A stretch of DNA of 8,515 nucleotides. Source: CAZRHH01 sp964599885. Lineage in GTDB: Bacteria > Chloroflexota > Dehalococcoidia > DSTF01 > JACRBR01. Positions 1 to 5,941 of this stretch are shown here, in pieces. The stretch's first letter is position 1; the number at the start of each line of letters is the position of its first letter. The translations under genes were made by a program, and so were the position numbers. The notes under the pieces are model-generated. The model had not been told where the DNA came from and did no database searches. It was given only the letters and a program-made list of their open reading frames with translations. The DNA lies in assembly GCA_964599885.1 (NCBI GenBank), contig CAZRHH010000104.1, positions 1 through 8,515 on the forward strand. The letters are read 5' to 3'.

Positions 1-560
1 TGCTCGGCGTCGAGCGCCCGGCGGGGCGCCGCGCCGCCGTGGCGCTCGCCGAAGCCGGCGCGAACGTTGCCGTCGTCACGCTCGCGGAAGACGTAAAGGC
101 CGAGTTCGCGGCGAACAGTACCGCGAACGAGTTCTGGGCGCTGGGCCGGAAGGGTATCGCGCTCACGTCAGACTCCGGCGGGACAGCCGTGCGCGAAGCG
201 ATCGCCGATGCCACCGTTGAACTCGGCCCGATCAGCGTGCTGGTGTACCACGCGCTCGCGCCGTTGCCACGGGAAACGCTCGCCGCGCTTCGATCCGATC
301 CTGCGATCGTTGTGCTGGTCGGCGACGATGCCGCCAGCGACGATCCGCGCGCGCTCCTGGAGTGGACCAGGGAACTCGCGGACGCCGGCCTGCGAGCTAA
401 CGCCCTCGTTGCGTCGCGCGGTGCGGCCGACGCAATCGGACCTGCGCTGAAAGAGCATCATCCGCACGGAGGTGACGTCGATCTCCCGTCAGCGGTCGTC
501 TATCTCACGTCTGACGCGAGCGCCGCTGTCGAGGGCGCGATGGTGGTTGCTTCTTCGTAG
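1..560 (+). CDS. SDR-like protein, 3' part only, apparently catalytically degenerate
   Basis: The reading frame is open from the first base (first whole codon at 3) to the TAG at 558-560, so the true start lies upstream of the window; the GTG at 39 is internal. The N-terminal end aligns with the Rossmann glycine motif of short-chain dehydrogenases (GVERPAGR where TGxxxGIGR is usual), followed by an AVALAEAGANVAVV helix-strand. Later segments ELGPISVLVYHAL, WTRELADAGLRANALV and SAVVYLTSDASAAVEG match the usual SDR landmarks (LVNNAG region, RVNAV strand, C-terminal YLTSD segment). The family's YxxxK catalytic pair and the serine before it are missing: by alignment to WTRELA, the Tyr and Lys positions hold Ala and Pro. 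The stretch between the NNAG-like site and the YxxxK position is also clearly shorter than normal. It is therefore probably not an active oxidoreductase of the usual kind. tilS begins 37 bases after the stop, so the two may be co-transcribed. Fold assignment is fairly sure; function is unknown. Confidence 0.7.
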   Translation, partial: LGVERPAGRRAAVALAEAGANVAVVTLAEDVKAEFAANSTANEFWALGRKGIALTSDSGGTAVREAIADATVELGPISVLVYHALAPLPRETLAALRSDPAIVVLVGDDAASDDPRALLEWTRELADAGLRANALVASRGAADAIGPALKEHHPHGGDVDLPSAVVYLTSDASAAVEGAMVVASS

Positions 561-585
561 CCCCGAGCGTCCGCCTTCGGTGCGT

Positions 586-591
586 TACGAT
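586..591 (+). promoter_or_regulatory. possible -10 element for leaderless tilS transcript
   Basis: TACGAT ends six bases before the tilS ATG, the distance expected if transcription starts at or next to the start codon. The same hexamer is the -10 in two better promoters in this window. There is no recognisable -35 at 16-18 bases upstream, and the SDR gene just upstream could supply read-through transcription, so this is a weak call. Confidence 0.25.
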
Positions 592-597
592 GTCCAC

Positions 598-1947
598 ATG
601 AACGCGCTCAACTCCATCCAGGCCCTCTTACGCGAACACCTGCCAACGTTGCGCGATCGACGTGTCGTCCTCGCCGCGTCCGGCGGCGGCGATTCGACGG
701 CGATGGTGTCGATGTTGTGCGAAGCAGAACTCATCGATCCCACTCTCACGATCGTCGCGCACTTCGACCATCGGCTACGTGATCCGTCGTCATCGGCGCG
801 CGATCGCGAGGTCGTCGATGCGCTTTGCCTACGTTACGGCTTGCGGTTGTGCGTTGGCGCGTGGGACGCTCCGCGACCCGGCGAAGCTGCCGCTCGTCAA
901 GCACGCTACGCGTTTCTGCGGGCGGTGGCAGAAGATTGTGACGCAGATGCTGTGCTCACCGGACACACCGCCGACGATCAAATCGAGACCGTCGTCATGC
1001 ACGCCATGCGTGGAGCGGGGCTCCACGGACTCTCCGGCATGATGTCGGATGCGCCGTTCCCGATCGGTAACGCGCGATCGACGGGCGCGCCGCGACTATT
1101 ACGGCCATTGCTGCGCGTCACGCGGGCACAGACGCGAGCGTGGTGTGCCGATCACGGCATCGCGTACGCCGACGACGCCACGAACGAAGATCGTTCGCTG
1201 CTGCGTAACCGTGTACGGCTCGACGTGCTGCGGCGCGTGTTTGCGGAGGAGCCTGAATCGGGAAACGCAATCCTGGCTATGGCCGCAACGGCGAAAGCCA
1301 CAGTGTCGGCGCTGGATGCGGCTGCCCTTGCTGCGGTGCCGCTCGACTTCGATGGGACCATCGTGACGCTCCCGCGCGCGGCATTGCGTGCGTTGTCCGC
1401 CGAGTTGATGCCGTACGTGTATCGCCGCGCGCTGGTCCAACTGCTCGGCGATGCACGCGACATCGGGCGCAAGCACTATGCAATGCTCGCGGATGTCGCG
1501 GCGGCGCGCACCGGCGCTATGTTCGAGTTGCCGCGCAACGTCGTCGTCACGGTGGACGCCGATGCGTTGGTCCTGTCCCTTGGACCGCTTGCGCCGGCAG
1601 CCGTTGACCCGACGGCGGAAGCACCGCTGCCGTTCGAGGGCACACTGGGTGCGTGGCACATCGACGTTGCGCGCGGCGATAGCGCCCAGGCGACGAGCGC
1701 GATGCTGCATCTCCCGCCCGGCGCCGTCATCCGCGCACGACGCCCGGGCGATCGCCTCCAGCCCCGCGGCATGCGCGGCCACAAGAAGCTGCAAGACTAC
1801 TACGTCGATCGCAGGGTTGCGCGCCGCTACCGTGACACCGCCCCCGTGATCGCGCTCGACAGCGACGTGTTGTGGACGCCATACGGCGCGGCGGATCAGA
1901 GCGCGCAAGCCGGCGATCCGTACATCATCACCGCGACGCACGCGTGA
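598..1947 (+). CDS. tilS: tRNA(Ile)-lysidine synthase TilS
   Basis: TilS is the cytoplasmic enzyme that uses ATP and lysine to convert C34 of the tRNA-Ile CAU anticodon to lysidine, so that the tRNA reads AUA and accepts isoleucine; it is normally essential. The 449-residue product has the PP-loop ATP-binding motif SGGGDS at residues 28-33, HFDHRLR at 55-61 (HVDHGLR in the family), TGHTADDQIET at 121-131, and an LLRPLL then DDATNEDRSLLRNRVR segment ending near residue 207. The C-terminal tRNA-binding domain is present, with RPGDRLQPRGMRGHKKLQDY starting at 382 and an R(D)TAPV segment after it. Length is normal for the family, so it looks complete and functional. The ATG at 598 is chosen because homology starts right after it. 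The frame stays open upstream to an ATG at 472, but that would overlap the SDR gene by 89 bases and add unrelated residues. No Shine-Dalgarno sequence precedes 598. The gene converges on the minus-strand cluster beyond 2072. Confidence 0.95.
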   Translation: MNALNSIQALLREHLPTLRDRRVVLAASGGGDSTAMVSMLCEAELIDPTLTIVAHFDHRLRDPSSSARDREVVDALCLRYGLRLCVGAWDAPRPGEAAARQARYAFLRAVAEDCDADAVLTGHTADDQIETVVMHAMRGAGLHGLSGMMSDAPFPIGNARSTGAPRLLRPLLRVTRAQTRAWCADHGIAYADDATNEDRSLLRNRVRLDVLRRVFAEEPESGNAILAMAATAKATVSALDAAALAAVPLDFDGTIVTLPRAALRALSAELMPYVYRRALVQLLGDARDIGRKHYAMLADVAAARTGAMFELPRNVVVTVDADALVLSLGPLAPAAVDPTAEAPLPFEGTLGAWHIDVARGDSAQATSAMLHLPPGAVIRARRPGDRLQPRGMRGHKKLQDYYVDRRVARRYRDTAPVIALDSDVLWTPYGAADQSAQAGDPYIITATHA

Positions 1948-1992
1948 CCGCAGCGCCCTGCATCAGGCTGGAGAACTTCCATGATCTGTGGA

Positions 1993-2009
1993 GCGGGCTT
2001 TCAGCCCGC
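1993..2009. terminator. perfect hairpin between convergent genes; terminator or dispersed palindrome
   Basis: GCGGGCTTTCAGCCCGC forms a perfect 7-bp GC-rich stem with a three-base TTC loop. It lies in the 124-base spacer between the tilS stop and the DUF6285 stop, where a bidirectional terminator is expected. There is no T-run on either side, so intrinsic termination is not certain. The rest of the spacer (1948-2071) contains nothing else I can name. Confidence 0.45.
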
Positions 2010-2071
2010 GTTCGTGGGTTCGGCACGAGAATCGGACAACACCGCGATACGCGTGGCGGCGACTCATTCTG

Positions 2072-2464
2072 CTAAGTCCCCTCGATCCACTCCGGGTTAG
2101 ACGCCTCAAGCTTGGCGTGCGTGACGTCGCGCAGATGGGCGAGCGTGAGCGCGCGAAAGTCCCCAGCATCGGCGTCGCCGGCGCGGATGCGTTCGGACAG
2201 CTCGCCGTTGCGTTCGAGGAGCGCGCGGCGCGTCGCGTCGAGCGTTTCAGGACGTGCTTCGGCACCGAGCACGTAGTCGAGGCCGCGCCACTCCGCATCG
2301 AGCGCGCGTTCCTCGTCGCGCAACTCGCGCCGCACGATACCGATGACGTTGGCGGCGACGCGCGCGTTGTATTTCGATGCGCCCGTCAGCCCGGGCACGA
2401 GTTGATCGTCGAGCAACGTTTGTACCGCACGCAAGAGTTCGTCGACAGTCGGGCGGTCATGCAT
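2072..2464 (-). CDS. DUF6285 small protein, probable partner of the adjacent phosphotransferase
   Basis: The 130-residue soluble protein opens with MHDRPTVDELLRAVQTLLDD, followed by KYNARVAANVIGIVRREL, a central ELSERIRAGDAD and a final LAHLRDVTHAKLEASNPEW; this order is characteristic of DUF6285. It looks all-helical, with no membrane segment or signal peptide and no obvious catalytic residues. From memory of the literature, LvaB of the Pseudomonas levulinate pathway is a small protein of this kind that binds the APH-fold kinase LvaA and is needed for its full activity; I infer the same role here. It is the last gene of the three-gene cluster, starting 51 bases after the kinase stop. The start at 2464 is supported by GGAG (complement of 2472-2475) seven bases upstream. 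Family assignment is good, partner role is inference. Confidence 0.8.
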   Translation of the reverse strand: MHDRPTVDELLRAVQTLLDDQLVPGLTGASKYNARVAANVIGIVRRELRDEERALDAEWRGLDYVLGAEARPETLDATRRALLERNGELSERIRAGDADAGDFRALTLAHLRDVTHAKLEASNPEWIEGT

Positions 2465-2515
2465 CGTCTGGCTCCGATCTGGATCGCGCGGTCACGACAG
2501 CGTCCCTCGCGACGA

Positions 2516-3526
2516 TCACCCAATCAACTCGAGCAGTTCCCATTCCGTTTCGGCGGTGCGGCGACCGATGCTCGCGAGTTCGACGCTGTTCGAGTGTCCA
2601 TCGAGAAACGTGCGCGCCTGGCCCATGCAGATGACGCCCCAGCGCAGGTTGCCAAAGATCTCCCAGAACCGCACGCGTTCTGGATCGACGCGGGCACCCC
2701 CGGCAGCCTCGTACGCGGCGTAAAAATCGTCGCGTTCGCCGATGCCGCCGACTGGCTTATCGCCGCCGAAGCGCCACGACCGCACGCACATCCAGGCGAT
2801 GTCCTCCATTGGATCGCCGCCGTGCGCGAGTTCCCAATCGAGGATGGCGACGACGCCGCTCGCGTCGAAGAGCACGTTGCCCATGCGATAATCTCCGTGG
2901 ACGAGTGTGAGCGCGCCTGATTCGGCGGGCTCCGGCATGTGCATGCGGAGCCACCGGATCGCCAGATCGAACACGGGATGCGGCTCCGGCGCTATCGTGC
3001 GCAGGATCGTGTCATAGCGGTCAACTTCATCCGCGGCCGCGACGCCGGATGCCGGCGCGGGAAGTCCAGCGAACGCTTCGTTCTCGACCGCGATCGCGTG
3101 GATCTGCGCGAGTACGCGCCCGAGTTGCGCCGGTAACGCGGCGCGCGCCTCGGCGTACGCGTCGTCGCGCATGAGTCGCTTTGGCAGCGTCTCGCCGTCA
3201 AGGCGGCGGACGATGAAGAATTCGCCGCCCAGCGAATCATCGCCGAGGAAGAGCGGTTCCGGAGCCGGCACCCCAGCGTCGTGCGCCGCGCGCAACAGGC
3301 TGAATTCGAGCGCGCGTGCCATCGACTTCGGCGCGCCGCGCGTGTCGCGCTGAAGAATCAACGGCAACGTTTCGGTACCGCCGGCGCGTTCGACCGTCGC
3401 GTCAAGCGACCACGTCTCGCGTGACGCGCCGCCCGTCAGGCGGCGCATGTCGTCCACACGCACGGATCTTGCGCCGGTTGCGCGCAGCAGGAACGCCTGA
3501 ATGCCGGCCGTCAGGTCATCTGTCAC
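2516..3526 (-). CDS. APH-fold phosphotransferase (ACAD10/LvaA-type small-molecule kinase)
   Basis: The 336-residue cytoplasmic protein has the kinase-like fold of aminoglycoside phosphotransferases. Landmarks are the nucleotide loop GGASRETW at 32-39, a helix glutamate in RALEFSLLRA near 74, FIVRRLDGETLP around 104-115 (hinge), the catalytic HGDYRMGN at 210-217 with D212 as likely base and N217 as metal ligand, and ILDWE at 228-232 with D230 in the DFG-like position. Members with this GGASRETW plus HGDYRxGN pattern resemble the N-terminal domain of ACAD10/11 and bacterial LvaA, which phosphorylate 4-hydroxyacyl-CoA, rather than true antibiotic-resistance enzymes. All catalytic residues are intact. 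The start is GTG at 3526, sharing one base with the preceding gene's stop (TAGTG), which implies translational coupling; only a weak AGG lies upstream. The DUF6285 gene follows after 51 bases. Fold is sure; substrate is inferred. Confidence 0.88.
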   Translation of the reverse strand: MTDDLTAGIQAFLLRATGARSVRVDDMRRLTGGASRETWSLDATVERAGGTETLPLILQRDTRGAPKSMARALEFSLLRAAHDAGVPAPEPLFLGDDSLGGEFFIVRRLDGETLPKRLMRDDAYAEARAALPAQLGRVLAQIHAIAVENEAFAGLPAPASGVAAADEVDRYDTILRTIAPEPHPVFDLAIRWLRMHMPEPAESGALTLVHGDYRMGNVLFDASGVVAILDWELAHGGDPMEDIAWMCVRSWRFGGDKPVGGIGERDDFYAAYEAAGGARVDPERVRFWEIFGNLRWGVICMGQARTFLDGHSNSVELASIGRRTAETEWELLELIG

Positions 3527-4500
3527 TAGCTGACCTGGTCGAGGTACTCCGAGAGCCCGTAGCCGACGTGGTCGCCGCAGCGGAACTCCGTCATGCCTTC
3601 GCCGACGTGCGTCGTCATGCCTTCGCGGCGGTTGCGCAACGGGATGAATGACATCACGCGGCCGGTAACGTCGAGTTCCTCGCCGCTTTCGAGCGCGAGG
3701 TGCGCCGTCAGGCTCTCGTGAAACAAGCCGCCTTTGTCGAACTGTGTGTTAATGTCGGCGCGGATGATGCGCTCCATCTTGTCGCCGCGCACGACGACGC
3801 CGCTCTGCATGTTGTGCTCCGGGTCGCGCCAGATCGTCGACACCATCATGCCGAAGTCCGGCGCAAAGTTGATCGTCAGCCAGCGATAGGAGTGGATCGC
3901 CTGCCAGAAGCGCGGCCCCCACGAGTGATCGCGCAAGCCGAGGCCGTCGATCGCGATCGGCGCTTCGCCGTCGACTTCGACCGTTCCGCGAACGACCATG
4001 TGTTGCTCGTAGTGTGCCTTGCCAAACTCCTTCGATGCATCGACGATCTTTCGGTTACCGCCGGTGCTGCCGTACACGGGACCGGCGGATACGTGCATCA
4101 GATCGACCTTCACCTTGCGGAACGGATTGTTGCGAAACGCGTCGCGCGGATCGACCATCTGCGCCGGTTCAGTGAGATAGACGGCCGAGCCTTCGTACGT
4201 CGTGCGTAGCTGTTCCATCGGTTCGATCGCCTCGAAGCACATGCCGCCGGCGTCCATCGCGTCGTTTTTCGTGATCTCCGGCCGTTTGAACTGAAATAGC
4301 ACGCTGCCGTCCGGCATGTAGAGCGTCAGCGTCATCTCCGCGTAGCCCTCGTTCGCGCGGTTGCCGAGGCGCAGGAAGCCGCCGCTCTTCTTCGCGCGGT
4401 CGAAGAAGTTGAAGTACATGCTCTCGTTGAAGTTCTGCTCCGGACCGAGCGGGTGCGTGTAGTCGTCCTGCGCCGTGAGATCGCCAAGAATCGTGACCAT
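3526..4500 (-). CDS. DUF7064-like protein of the AttH/CrtC lipocalin-like group
   Basis: This 324-residue soluble protein has the features I associate with DUF7064/DUF7065 proteins, distantly related to AttH and the carotenoid hydratase CrtC, which form two linked beta-barrel halves. The strongest marker is GLGLRDHSWGPRFW, with DHSWGPRFW at 191-199, followed by the strand-rich SYRWLTINFAPDFGMMVSTI. The N-terminus includes the NESMYFNFFD segment (25-34), and the C-terminus ends in a conserved-looking GMTEFRCGDHVGYGLSEYLD. No signal peptide or transmembrane helix is visible. Proteins like this are often found near acyl-CoA dehydrogenase and phosphotransferase genes, but no reaction is established to my knowledge. 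It heads the three-gene cluster and overlaps the kinase start by one base. The start ATG at 4500 is supported by AAGGGAG (complement of 4509-4515), eight bases upstream. Family call moderately sure; function unknown. Confidence 0.72.
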   Translation of the reverse strand: MVTILGDLTAQDDYTHPLGPEQNFNESMYFNFFDRAKKSGGFLRLGNRANEGYAEMTLTLYMPDGSVLFQFKRPEITKNDAMDAGGMCFEAIEPMEQLRTTYEGSAVYLTEPAQMVDPRDAFRNNPFRKVKVDLMHVSAGPVYGSTGGNRKIVDASKEFGKAHYEQHMVVRGTVEVDGEAPIAIDGLGLRDHSWGPRFWQAIHSYRWLTINFAPDFGMMVSTIWRDPEHNMQSGVVVRGDKMERIIRADINTQFDKGGLFHESLTAHLALESGEELDVTGRVMSFIPLRNRREGMTTHVGEGMTEFRCGDHVGYGLSEYLDQVS

Positions 4501-4562
4501 GCTTCGTACTCCCTTCGCGCCGATGCGCTGCGTCGAGAGTGTAGTGCGCTCCGATGCCTACG

Positions 4563-4590
4563 CGCCACGGCTGCGTGTCCGTGGCGTTTT
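4563..4590. terminator. hairpin between crcB and the DUF7064 gene
   Basis: CGCCACGG (4563-4570) pairs perfectly with CCGTGGCG (4579-4586) around an 8-base loop, and four T's follow on the + strand (4587-4590). The flanking genes are both read on the minus strand, where the hairpin starts 16 bases after the crcB stop but has no T-run after it. It may still terminate crcB transcription or separate it from the next gene. The remaining bases up to 4501 hold the DUF7064 ribosome binding site and no convincing promoter. Confidence 0.45.
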
Positions 4591-4602
4591 CAGAACATTC
4601 GC

Positions 4603-4977
4603 TCAGGCACCAACTCGCGCGAGCGTGGCGCCGGCGTAGACCGCGGCCATGCCGACGACGACACTCCCGGCGAGATTCGCCGTGAGTGCGAGCATGTCAC
4701 CCGCTTCGGCGAACTGTAGCGTGTCCCAGGCAAGCGCCGAGAACGTCGTGAAGGCGCCGAGAAAGCCGACCGCGACGAATAGACGCCACTCAGACGCCCA
4801 GCCGAAGCGATCTACACTCAGCGTCAGGAATAGCCCGATCAGGAAGGCGCCGACGATATTCACGACGAAGATCCCGAGTGCGCCGGAGTTCGTCCACTCG
4901 GTCAGCCGGGATGCGCCGTAATGACGCGCGATCGCCCCGAGCGCTCCGCCGGCTGCGACGAGCAGCGCGGTCATCAT
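4603..4977 (-). CDS. crcB: fluoride channel CrcB/FluC
   Basis: CrcB/FluC proteins form dual-topology dimers in the inner membrane that let toxic fluoride leave the cell. The 124-residue length is typical of the single-domain form. It has four hydrophobic helices and the expected motifs: GGALGAIAR at 10-18, the pore asparagine in FVVNIVGAFLIG (N40), and GFLGAFTTFS at 71-80, which carries the phenylalanine box and the central Na+ site. All are intact, so it should be active. There are two adjacent ATG codons (4977 and 4974); either could serve, and no clear Shine-Dalgarno sequence is seen. It lies 69 bases downstream of the aquaporin on the same strand. Many crcB genes sit behind a fluoride riboswitch, but none is recognisable in the short spacer here. 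Confidence 0.93.
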   Translation of the reverse strand: MMTALLVAAGGALGAIARHYGASRLTEWTNSGALGIFVVNIVGAFLIGLFLTLSVDRFGWASEWRLFVAVGFLGAFTTFSALAWDTLQFAEAGDMLALTANLAGSVVVGMAAVYAGATLARVGA

Positions 4978-4990
4978 GAGTGCGCCACTC
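4978..4990 (-). promoter_or_regulatory. short hairpin abutting the crcB start codon
   Basis: Read on the minus strand, GAGTG-GCG-CACTC ends exactly at the base before the crcB ATG. The five-pair stem covers the place where a ribosome binding site would be, and no good Shine-Dalgarno sequence is found there. It could lower crcB translation, or be chance. It shares the GTGGCGC core with the larger hairpin at 5015-5041. Confidence 0.25.
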
Positions 4991-5014
4991 GCTCGCCTGT
5001 TCGGTGATGAAGAA

Positions 5015-5041
5015 GTGGCGCGGGGCGAACGCCCGCGCCAC
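5015..5041 (-). terminator. strong hairpin after the aquaporin gene; terminator or palindromic repeat
   Basis: A perfect 10-bp stem, GTGGCGCGGG (5015-5024) with CCCGCGCCAC (5032-5041), encloses a 7-base loop. Read on the minus strand it begins six bases after the aquaporin TGA and is followed by the pyrimidine-rich TTCTTCATC. That fits an intrinsic or Rho-assisted terminator separating the aquaporin from crcB. The stem is also the kind of GC palindrome that recurs as an intergenic element in some GC-rich genomes; one window cannot tell. Confidence 0.55.
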
Positions 5042-5046
5042 GTCGA

Positions 5047-5889
5047 TCAGCGTCCACCGCGAGGAGAGGGCCGCTCGTCCTGGTACTCGCTGGGCGTTGC
5101 TTCGGGGAAGCCGACGCGTCGCGGGATCAGGATGTAGTTGTGGACGATCGATGCCGCGATACCACCCGCTATCGGCGCCACCCAGTAGATCCACGTGTCC
5201 TTCCATTCGCCGTCCACGAGCGCCGGCCCGAAGTGACGCGCCGGGTTCATCGCCGCGCCGGTCAGCGGGCCGGCCAGCAAAATGTCCATCGTGATCGTCA
5301 GGCCGATCGCGAGCGGCGCGATCGCCTGCGCGCCGCGAGAGTCGATCGCCACGCCGTGGATCACGTACACGAGGAAGAACGTCAGGATGAACTCAAGGAT
5401 GAGCGCGTTCGTGCGTCCGACGATCACGGCATCGGCGTCGCCGTCGTAGTTAACCCGCGGGACGGCGTTCGTGTACGACACGTTCGATTCGTCGAAGAGT
5501 TGCTTGAGGATCAGTGCGGCGACGACTGCGCCGGCGAGTTGCACAATGATGTACGCGGCGGACTTGATCGCGCCGATTTTTCCGCTCACAAAGAGCGCGA
5601 CCGTGACCGCCGGGTTGTAGTGCCCGCCGGAGATATGGCCCGCGGCCGCGACCATCAAGCCGATGGCGAGTCCGTGCGCGAGGGCGACGGCGACCAACGT
5701 GCCACCGTTGCTGTAGCCCTGCGTTCCGGCCGTGAGAATTGCGCCGGCGCCGATGAAGATGAGCGCAAAGGTTCCGATGAACTCGGCGATCAGTGGCCGG
5801 ATCCAGCGGTCCAGCAGCGCTTCATCGATGAACGACTCGGCGAGCATGTCTTGCGCGGGCACCATCATGTCGTTGTCCATGTCGGCCAT
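5047..5889 (-). CDS. aquaporin (MIP family) with TIP-like selectivity filter
   Basis: MIP channels pass water or small neutral solutes across the inner membrane. The 280-residue protein has six hydrophobic helices and both half-helix NPA boxes: GGHYNPAVT (N92) and GAAMNPARHFGPAL (N215). By spacing from the NPA boxes (20 and 12 residues before, 3 before, 3 after), the aromatic/arginine filter reads H72, I203, A212, R218. E. coli AqpZ has Phe, His, Thr, Arg, and GlpF has Trp, Gly, Phe, Arg; the set here resembles plant tonoplast TIPs. Solutes such as ammonia, H2O2 or urea are thus possible besides water, by analogy only. An acidic, Met-rich N-terminal tail of about 30 residues precedes helix 1, and the C-terminal tail is about 25 hydrophilic residues. 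The ATG at 5889 is fixed by GAGAGGAG (complement of 5896-5903), six bases upstream. It has its own promoter (5938-5966), and crcB follows after 69 bases. Confidence 0.93.
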   Translation of the reverse strand: MADMDNDMMVPAQDMLAESFIDEALLDRWIRPLIAEFIGTFALIFIGAGAILTAGTQGYSNGGTLVAVALAHGLAIGLMVAAAGHISGGHYNPAVTVALFVSGKIGAIKSAAYIIVQLAGAVVAALILKQLFDESNVSYTNAVPRVNYDGDADAVIVGRTNALILEFILTFFLVYVIHGVAIDSRGAQAIAPLAIGLTITMDILLAGPLTGAAMNPARHFGPALVDGEWKDTWIYWVAPIAGGIAASIVHNYILIPRRVGFPEATPSEYQDERPSPRGGR

Positions 5890-5898
5890 CGCCTGCTC

Positions 5899-5918
5899 CT
5901 CTCAAATGATAAAGAGAG
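5899..5918 (-). promoter_or_regulatory. inverted repeat that can cover the aquaporin ribosome binding site
   Basis: On the mRNA, CTCTC (5918-5914) can pair with GAGAG (5903-5899) across a 10-base AT-rich loop. GAGAG is the first part of the Shine-Dalgarno sequence GAGAGGAG, so closing this five-pair hairpin would partly hide it. A protein-binding site on DNA is an equal possibility. The stem is short, so the call is tentative. Confidence 0.3.
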
Positions 5919-5923
5919 TATCT

Positions 5924-5941
5924 CGATAACTGCTTCTATCG
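5924..5941. promoter_or_regulatory. inverted repeat CGATA-8-TATCG overlapping the aquaporin -10; operator candidate
   Basis: CGATA (5924-5928) and TATCG (5937-5941) form a perfect dyad with an 8-base spacer. One arm overlaps the -10 hexamer and the other lies just past the expected transcription start, a common place for a repressor site. Five-base arms can arise by chance, and no regulator gene is adjacent. Confidence 0.3.

Noticed and set aside
472..597. A longer tilS reading frame starting at the ATG at 472.
   Set aside because: It overlaps the SDR gene by 89 bases and the extra 42 residues are Arg/Ser-rich with no TilS similarity; homology starts at 598.
1099..1941. A 280-codon open frame antisense to tilS.
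   Set aside because: Arg-rich product with no family features, lying wholly opposite a clear tilS; an effect of high GC content.
1988..2920. A 310-codon + strand open frame across the DUF6285 and kinase genes.
   Set aside because: Both minus-strand genes have conserved motifs and ribosome binding context; the + strand product matches nothing and spans the intergenic hairpin.
2516..3526. Antibiotic resistance through aminoglycoside phosphorylation.
   Set aside because: The motif pattern and the DUF6285 neighbour fit ACAD10/LvaA-type metabolic kinases; nothing here points to drug resistance.
4501..4602. A possible promoter for the DUF7064 cluster (TACACT on the minus strand near 4540).
   Set aside because: No -35 box at suitable spacing; only the ribosome binding site before 4500 is convincing.
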